This document shows positions 59,497 to 64,000 of a DNA stretch of 64,000 nucleotides, one piece after another. The notes beneath the pieces were generated by a model. The model was not told the DNA's origin, did not search any database, and saw only the letters and a program-made list of their open reading frames with translations. The DNA is taken from contig NZ_CP059450.1 of NCBI RefSeq assembly GCF_022023855.1, forward strand, positions 1,066,001-1,130,000, given 5' to 3'. Each line of letters begins with the position of its first letter. Within the stretch, counting starts at the first letter, position 1. The position numbers and the translations under genes were made by a program. Source of the stretch: Azospirillum brasilense. GTDB taxonomy: Bacteria; Pseudomonadota; Alphaproteobacteria; Azospirillales; Azospirillaceae.

Positions 59497-61569
59497 TCAC
59501 CCGGCCTTCAACGGCCCTTCCCGGCATGTTCCAGACATTACAGCCGCTCCCGAGTCGTAACCGATACGCCGATTCGCCCAATCGGCCAGCACCACGACAT
59601 TCGGTGCGCGTTGGATCTGGTCAGCCTTCCGTGCCTCCCGCGCCGCCGCCTGCTCAAACCGCACCGGCCCGGAACCGTCGCCGGAGGGCACCAGCGTTCC
59701 GCAAGTCGCGTAGGTCTCCGGGTGCTGCGCGGCGCACAGCTCCTCCAGCGTCGCGGCCCGGAAGGTCTCCACCGCTTGCGCCATGCGATCGCGGCGCGCC
59801 AAGTAGCGCGACGACAGGACCGACAGAGGGCCAGCGACATCACCCGGCTCCATGCCGTGGCGCGCGGCGAAGGCCTGCAGCCGCAGCAGGTCCACCGGTT
59901 CCGGCTCCTCCTCGGTCACCCGCGGGCGGAAGTAATCCAGCTCCGCCGGCGTCAAGGCGACGTCAGGAACGCCACCCAGCGCGCGCAACGCAGCTTCCGC
60001 GTCCACCCGCTCTTTGAGGGCCGACGCGCGGAACCGCGCCAGGAATGCCAGCGGCGACGCGCATTCCCGCTCGAAGGTTGATTCCCACGCTTCGGCGACG
60101 TAGCGCGTCCCCAGCTTGCGGCGCAGGTGCTGCATGCGGTCGGCGACGTCCTGCAGCGTCACCAGGGCGGCCCGGACCTTCTCCAGCACCCATTGCGGCA
60201 CCTTGGCCAGGGCGATCGCTTCCGCCGTCCCCGCATCGGGATTCGCCTCGCCGTCATAACCCTGCAGGTCGAGCGGGCAGACCGGCGCAGCATGGTGGAC
60301 AAGTTGGGCGCCCATGGTGGCGCGCGCCGCATCCTCCATCGGCTCCACCTGGGCAACCGGCGCCGCATCCTCCACCGCAGGAGCGACAACCGGCTCCACG
60401 GCTTTGACAGCTTCCCGGCGGGCCGGGACCTTCGCGACACGATGCGGCATCTGAACAATTCGATAGCCGTCCTCAGCGATCATCAGCGCCGGGCTACCCT
60501 CGCCGTCCATCATGATCGTGACGGGTCCAGCCCCCAGCGCCTTCGCGGCCTCGCGCATGTACTGCGCGTTGAAACCGACCTGAACCGGCTTGCCGGCCGC
60601 CGTACCCGGGGCATTGACGTCGGCGGATGCCCCTGCAGCCGTGGCGCAGCCATAGAGCCGCACCGGCAAGCCGGGCGCCACGTCCAGAGCCACCGTCCAA
60701 GGATCGCGCTTGCTGCCCATGTCGGCGACGGCGCGCGCAAGGTCCCGGCCGGTCATGGTCACGGTCGCGATTTCATCGTCGCCCTGACGATATCCCGGGA
60801 CGCACCGAGCATAGTCCGGGAACGTCCCGTCGATTTCCTTCGCAACCACCGTCAAGGCGCCGCTGGTGATCCGGAGCCCGAGACCGGCGGCCGGCTGTTC
60901 GATCAGCACCGGCCCGGCATCCTTCACACCGGCAACCTTGCCCAGCGCCGAGACGAGACAGCGCGGGATGATCGATTCGCGCCACTCGCCACGAACAGCG
61001 CGCGGCGCCACGTCGAGGAGGGCCAGCCGATGCCCGTCCGTCGAGACGGCGCGGAACCCCTCCGGCATGCGCTCCAAATTCGGCCGGTGCAGATAGACGC
61101 CGTTGAGATAGTAACGGGTCTCCTCCGTCGAGATCGCAAAAAGGGTGCGCGCGGCGAGCTGGGCAACGTCGCACGCCTCGAACTCCAGGGCCGCGCCATT
61201 GAAGTCGCGAGAGAGCGGCATAACGTCGAGAGCCGAGTCGTCATCCGGCGTGGGGATCATCGAGGCGCGGCCGTCCAGTTCGAACCGTACGGCAGCGCCG
61301 GCCGGCGCGATCGTCAAGGCCCCCTCTCCGGTCACCGCCTTTCGCACCGCCGAGACGGGCACCGCGGCGCGCCAGCTCCCCGCGTCGGTCTCGCTGGTCA
61401 CCGTGTAGGTCGCGCGAACGTCCAAGTCGGTGCAGGTCAGCGACAGCGCATGGCCAGCGGCCTCGATAAGGACGCAGGTCAACGCGGGGATGGACTGGCG
61501 CGTTTCAGCAGCCCAACGGACCGAGTCCAGAGCGTTGCGGAAGGCGGAAGCGGAAACGGTGGCGGACAT
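59497..61569 (-). CDS. DNA polymerase III beta sliding clamp with long C-terminal extension
   Basis: 690 residues. Residues about 1-385 are a DnaN-like clamp: domain 1 SAFRNALDSVRWAAETRQSI, domain 2 LFAISTEETRYYLNGVYLHR, YRAVSTDGHRLAL-like GFRAVSTDGHRLALLDVAPR, domain 3 VQVGFNAQYMREAAKALGAG and the canonical last strand YRIVQMPHRV. Instead of ending there, it continues through an Ala/Pro/Val linker (about 390-425) into about 265 residues of helical sequence (VPQWVLEKVRAALVTLQDVA, LAFLARFRASALKERVDAEA). The extension is unrecognised. A phage clamp could redirect the host polymerase to phage DNA; the extension might tether a partner. It ends next to the palindrome array. Confidence 0.88.
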   Translation of the reverse strand: MSATVSASAFRNALDSVRWAAETRQSIPALTCVLIEAAGHALSLTCTDLDVRATYTVTSETDAGSWRAAVPVSAVRKAVTGEGALTIAPAGAAVRFELDGRASMIPTPDDDSALDVMPLSRDFNGAALEFEACDVAQLAARTLFAISTEETRYYLNGVYLHRPNLERMPEGFRAVSTDGHRLALLDVAPRAVRGEWRESIIPRCLVSALGKVAGVKDAGPVLIEQPAAGLGLRITSGALTVVAKEIDGTFPDYARCVPGYRQGDDEIATVTMTGRDLARAVADMGSKRDPWTVALDVAPGLPVRLYGCATAAGASADVNAPGTAAGKPVQVGFNAQYMREAAKALGAGPVTIMMDGEGSPALMIAEDGYRIVQMPHRVAKVPARREAVKAVEPVVAPAVEDAAPVAQVEPMEDAARATMGAQLVHHAAPVCPLDLQGYDGEANPDAGTAEAIALAKVPQWVLEKVRAALVTLQDVADRMQHLRRKLGTRYVAEAWESTFERECASPLAFLARFRASALKERVDAEAALRALGGVPDVALTPAELDYFRPRVTEEEPEPVDLLRLQAFAARHGMEPGDVAGPLSVLSSRYLARRDRMAQAVETFRAATLEELCAAQHPETYATCGTLVPSGDGSGPVRFEQAAAREARKADQIQRAPNVVVLADWANRRIGYDSGAAVMSGTCREGPLKAG

Positions 61570-61620
61570 GGCGAAGCCTCCAGAATGGGTTGCGCGGACG
61601 GCGCGTGTTCATCTGCGTTC

Positions 61621-61734
61621 TGTATGGCATCGCGTGGCGTTTTCGTCACCACGATATGCCATACCAATAGCTCATGAACGCTATGCTATTATGTATGGCG
61701 CTGCGTATTGCATGAAGGGCGCAAACGCCATACA
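61621..61734. promoter_or_regulatory. divergent operator/promoter region
   Basis: Four TGTATGGC/GCCATACA half-sites form two inverted pairs: 61621 with 61658-61665, and 61692 with 61727-61734. An AT-rich CTATGCTATTATG between them is a plausible -10 region. Likely repressor binding sites controlling the clamp (left) and early genes (right). Confidence 0.62.
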
Positions 61735-61782
61735 TTCGAGACATGAACAACGCGGCACCCGCCGCTAAGCGGAGACCTGGCA

Positions 61783-62163
61783 ATGGCCATCCTGTTCATG
61801 CACACGCCAGAAGGCGGCTTTCTCGCTGGCGATACCGAGACCGGCTTGACGTCTTACGCCTACCCGACCAGCACGCACGCCACGCGCGCCCGGAATCATC
61901 CCGGCAAGGTCGCCGCAGAGATGATGACCAGTGAAACCGCCTCTTCGCGCAGGGCTGTTCCCGATGCGGCTGCGCGTGACGCAAAGTGGCTGGAACAACT
62001 GCGCGCATACCATGAGGAGACTGCCACCCTCAGCGCCGCGGCACCGCGCATGCTGGCCACCCTTGAGCGGATCGCCGCGGCGGACCCGAACCACAGCCAA
62101 TTTGCCGTGCTCGTCAGGTCCGCGGCACGCGCCGCAGCTGCTGAAGCCCGCGGCGAGATCTGA
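61783..62163 (+). CDS. helper early protein, unknown
   Basis: 126 residues, MAILFMHTPEGGFLAGDTET. The rest is helical and alanine-rich (YHEETATLSAAAPRMLATLE). First gene of the rightward early operon, about 50 bp after the last operator half-site. Family not recognised. Confidence 0.55.
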   Translation: MAILFMHTPEGGFLAGDTETGLTSYAYPTSTHATRARNHPGKVAAEMMTSETASSRRAVPDAAARDAKWLEQLRAYHEETATLSAAAPRMLATLERIAAADPNHSQFAVLVRSAARAAAAEARGEI

Positions 62164-62167
62164 CGCC

Positions 62168-62353
62168 ATGGGCAACCCAAAATTCGTCGTCGTCTACGCT
62201 ATCGACGTTGCCGACAACAGAACGGAGATCCGCCGGATCCCCTACAGTGAGCGCGCTTGGCAAGGCGAACTGCAGTGCGCCGACATGCACAATCGCATGC
62301 GCAGTCCGGGAGGATACGGCGGAACACGCCTCCTTGTGAACGTGGTCAGCTGA
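62168..62353 (+). CDS. small helper early protein, unknown
   Basis: 61 residues, MGNPKFVVVYAIDVADNRTE, starting 4 bp after the previous stop. Compact, with strand-rich N-terminus and ending GGTRLLVNVVS. No family recognised. Confidence 0.5.
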   Translation: MGNPKFVVVYAIDVADNRTEIRRIPYSERAWQGELQCADMHNRMRSPGGYGGTRLLVNVVS

Positions 62354-62487
62354 CCGCTCTGCGCCGGCTATTAAGCCGGCTTCCCCAAACCCCCGCCCCC
62401 TGCGGAGGTTTCGGGAAGCATCCCTTTCACCATCCCCTTTGATCGCTGGCGCCGCACTGCGGCTGCCTCACACCCGGAGTCTGTCCG

Positions 62488-64000
62488 ATGCGCAGCACCG
62501 TCAAATTCGCCGACCTTGTCGCCCTTCCCAAGCACGATCGCGCGGACGCGCTGCAAAGCCTTTTCCCGTTCGGCGGTTTGATGGAGCGAGACGGGCGCCA
62601 CATGCCGAACGCGGACCGCAACAAACTGATCCGGACCGCCATCAAGGAAGCGGTGAAGGCCGGGACCATCCCGGAAGGCATCAAGGTGTCTGTGCGTTCG
62701 CCGCATCATGGTTCAGTAACGGTCGAAATCCAGGCGGTTCCGTTCCTAATCCCGAACCCGGAAAACGTTCGTTGGCAAGCGGACAACCCGCACAGTGTCG
62801 CGGCTTATGACGCGCCATTCGAGGCGAAGGAGTGGCGGACGGACGCCGCACAAGCTCTACTCGACATCTTGGAGACGATCGCGTCGCAGTGGCGCTATGA
62901 CAAGTCCGACTCCATGACGGACTATTTCGACACGAACTATTATCTTCACGTTCAATACGATTACGAGTTGGAGCGCGCGCACAAGGCCTGGATCCTCTCC
63001 GTTCCCCGGTCCGTCACGATCAAGCCGAAAGCGATCATGGCCAAGCCCGTCCGCGTCGTCTCGCGGCGCGCTGAGGCCCGCACAGAAGCGCAGGAGGAGG
63101 CGCGCACCGAGCTGCGCACCGAAGTCCGCGCGACCGTCAACGGGCCGGCGGTTGCTGAGACCAGCGCACCCCCGTTTACCACTGGGGCCGCGCCGCTCCG
63201 GATTGAGCCCTACTCGGAAAAGTCCATCATCGTGAAGGGCGAGACGCTGGCCCATAAGGACCGGATCAAGTCCGCGATTTCCGGGCTTGCCCCGTTCTGG
63301 CATCGTCGATCCGTCGGATGGATCTTCCCGACGTCGCGTGAAAGCGAGGTGCGCGCCTCCCTGGCTGATCTGCTGAGCGGTTCCGACACCCCGTCGGCCG
63401 GTCCGGATGACGGACCCGGCAACGGCAAGCCGGACATTGACGAGCGCACCAGCGCGGAGGAATCCACGGATGCCGCACCCCCTCCGGAGGTTTTTGGGAA
63501 TCAGTCCAAGCTGTTCGCCATCGCGGATCGGATCGAGGCACGGGCGCAGGAGGTGCTATCCCGCGATCGCCTGACCAACACGCCGCGGCGCGTCAGCATC
63601 GCGGCCAGCGTGGAAGCGGACGCGCAGAACCAAATCACTTTGGCGCGCTCCCTCCGCGCCATCGGCGAGGCGCAGCAGGATGGAACCGCCGGCCTCCTGG
63701 CCAAATTGAGCACGGCCAAGCAAGCCGAGCTTTTCCGCTCGCTCATTCGCCGCGCCTGTTACAAGGCGGACTCCGGTCTCAGCTACTCGGAACAGCTTGA
63801 CCGGAAGGGCCGGAAGGCCAGCGAGTCCGACCTGATCCATATCGACTTCCCGAAGGATGACGACGGCCACCGCTTGCGCGCCATGGGGATCTTGACCACG
63901 GGCCAGCTGCGGCAAGCGGCGGCGCGGTTCGTGGAACTCTCCAGCGAGGCGCCGAAGGCCGACCCGATCAAAGCCGCTTTGCGGGATCTCGTGGGACGCA
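62488..64000 (+). CDS. large multidomain early protein, runs off right edge
   Basis: At least 504 residues, from ATG 62488 (MRSTVKFADLVALPKHDRAD), with no stop before 64000. Residues about 230-300 contain a domain common in large phage and plasmid polyvalent proteins (IEPYSEKSIIVKGETLAHKD, FWHRRSVGWIFPTSRESEVR). A low-complexity acidic linker follows, then a helical region (LSYSEQLDRKGRKASESDLI). Codon use and the absence of stops over 1.5 kb support a real gene. Function unknown; DNA metabolism is likely from position. Confidence 0.72.
   Translation, partial: MRSTVKFADLVALPKHDRADALQSLFPFGGLMERDGRHMPNADRNKLIRTAIKEAVKAGTIPEGIKVSVRSPHHGSVTVEIQAVPFLIPNPENVRWQADNPHSVAAYDAPFEAKEWRTDAAQALLDILETIASQWRYDKSDSMTDYFDTNYYLHVQYDYELERAHKAWILSVPRSVTIKPKAIMAKPVRVVSRRAEARTEAQEEARTELRTEVRATVNGPAVAETSAPPFTTGAAPLRIEPYSEKSIIVKGETLAHKDRIKSAISGLAPFWHRRSVGWIFPTSRESEVRASLADLLSGSDTPSAGPDDGPGNGKPDIDERTSAEESTDAAPPPEVFGNQSKLFAIADRIEARAQEVLSRDRLTNTPRRVSIAASVEADAQNQITLARSLRAIGEAQQDGTAGLLAKLSTAKQAELFRSLIRRACYKADSGLSYSEQLDRKGRKASESDLIHIDFPKDDDGHRLRAMGILTTGQLRQAAARFVELSSEAPKADPIKAALRDLVGR

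Larger units (their letters stand above)
1..64000 (-). mobile_element. lambda-like siphovirus prophage (helper), incomplete at both ends
   Basis: Helper genes occupy 1-17753, 34109-37891 and 54102-64000; the rest is two inserted elements. With the insertions removed, the late order is TerS, TerL, gpW-like, portal, protease-capsid fusion, DUF2190, connector, tail terminator, major tail protein, G/GT, tape measure, tail tip and fibre, the canonical order of lambda-type long-tailed phages, all on the minus strand. A replication-like region (palindrome array, beta clamp) and rightward early genes follow on the right. No integrase, lysis genes or repressor of this phage is visible, so they probably lie outside the window. 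Confidence 0.9.

Noticed and set aside
59041..60081. Plus-strand frames of 319-346 codons across the palindrome array
   Set aside because: They translate the repeats into CPMGHS-like periodic peptides and then run antisense to the clamp gene, so they are artefacts of the array and GC content.
1..62000. Helper lysis cassette (holin, endolysin)
   Set aside because: No candidate was found. The transglycosylase domain in the tape measure is a virion enzyme, so lysis genes must lie outside the window.
1..64000. Insertion sequences or transposons
   Set aside because: No transposase motif (DDE, serine recombinase or HUH) was found in any plausible frame; rearrangements are explained by tyrosine recombinases and homologous segments.
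1..64000. tRNA genes as attachment sites
   Set aside because: No cloverleaf-like sequence was seen at the element ends; the cores lie in protein-coding frames.

Overview
The window is GC-rich, densely coded proteobacterial DNA, and everything in it belongs to one prophage plus two elements integrated inside it. Codon use and protein style suggest an alphaproteobacterium, possibly Azospirillum or a relative (inference only). No rRNA, tRNA, transposase, CRISPR array or ordinary chromosomal gene was seen.

Layer 1 is a lambda-like long-tailed prophage (the helper). Its late genes run leftwards: a cos-like block (58578-58642), TerS, TerL, gpW-like protein, portal, protease-capsid fusion, DUF2190/gpD-like protein, head-tail connector, tail terminator, major tail protein, G/GT chaperones with a GGGAAAC slippery site, a 2838-residue tape measure with a lytic transglycosylase domain, tail tip proteins and a receptor-binding protein cut by the left edge. 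To the right are a 22-bp-phased array of ten TGTCCCATGGGACA-type palindromes beside a DnaA box, a DNA polymerase III beta-clamp gene with a 300-residue C-terminal extension, an operator-rich divergent promoter region, and rightward early genes that leave the window.

Layer 2 is a pair of related 16.2-16.4 kb elements inserted into that prophage's own head genes. E1 (about 17731-34131) splits the head-tail connector gene. E2 (about 37876-54117) splits the portal gene. In each case the two halves rejoin in frame across a short duplicated core. Both elements have the same end architecture: an integrase at the left with two TGTCGC boxes exactly 38 bp from the core, and at the right an AlpA-like gene, a cluster of 11-bp-phased TGTCGC boxes and an intrinsic terminator facing incoming helper late transcription. 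Each has a divergent control region: a repressor reading right (ribbon-helix-helix in E1, XRE in E2) and a Rha-excisionase fusion, one or two accessory genes and integrase reading left.

E1 carries a full head-packaging set of its own (TerS, TerL, portal, protease-capsid, gpW-like, gpD-like) but no tail or lysis genes, like capsid-forming phage satellites (cf-PICIs). E2 carries only a MerR-type regulator overlapping a protease-capsid fusion, has lost terminase and portal, and keeps a cos-like block closest to the helper's. Both carry AT-richer cargo between repressor and head genes, including a nuclease-like protein (E1) and a class III nucleotidyl-cyclase-like protein (E2), which suggests defence genes.

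The main inference is a nested satellite-helper system. Two tail-less, capsid-encoding satellites use the helper's essential late genes as attachment sites, so the helper can make a portal and connector only after they excise. That activity is inferred; inert nested remnants remain possible.
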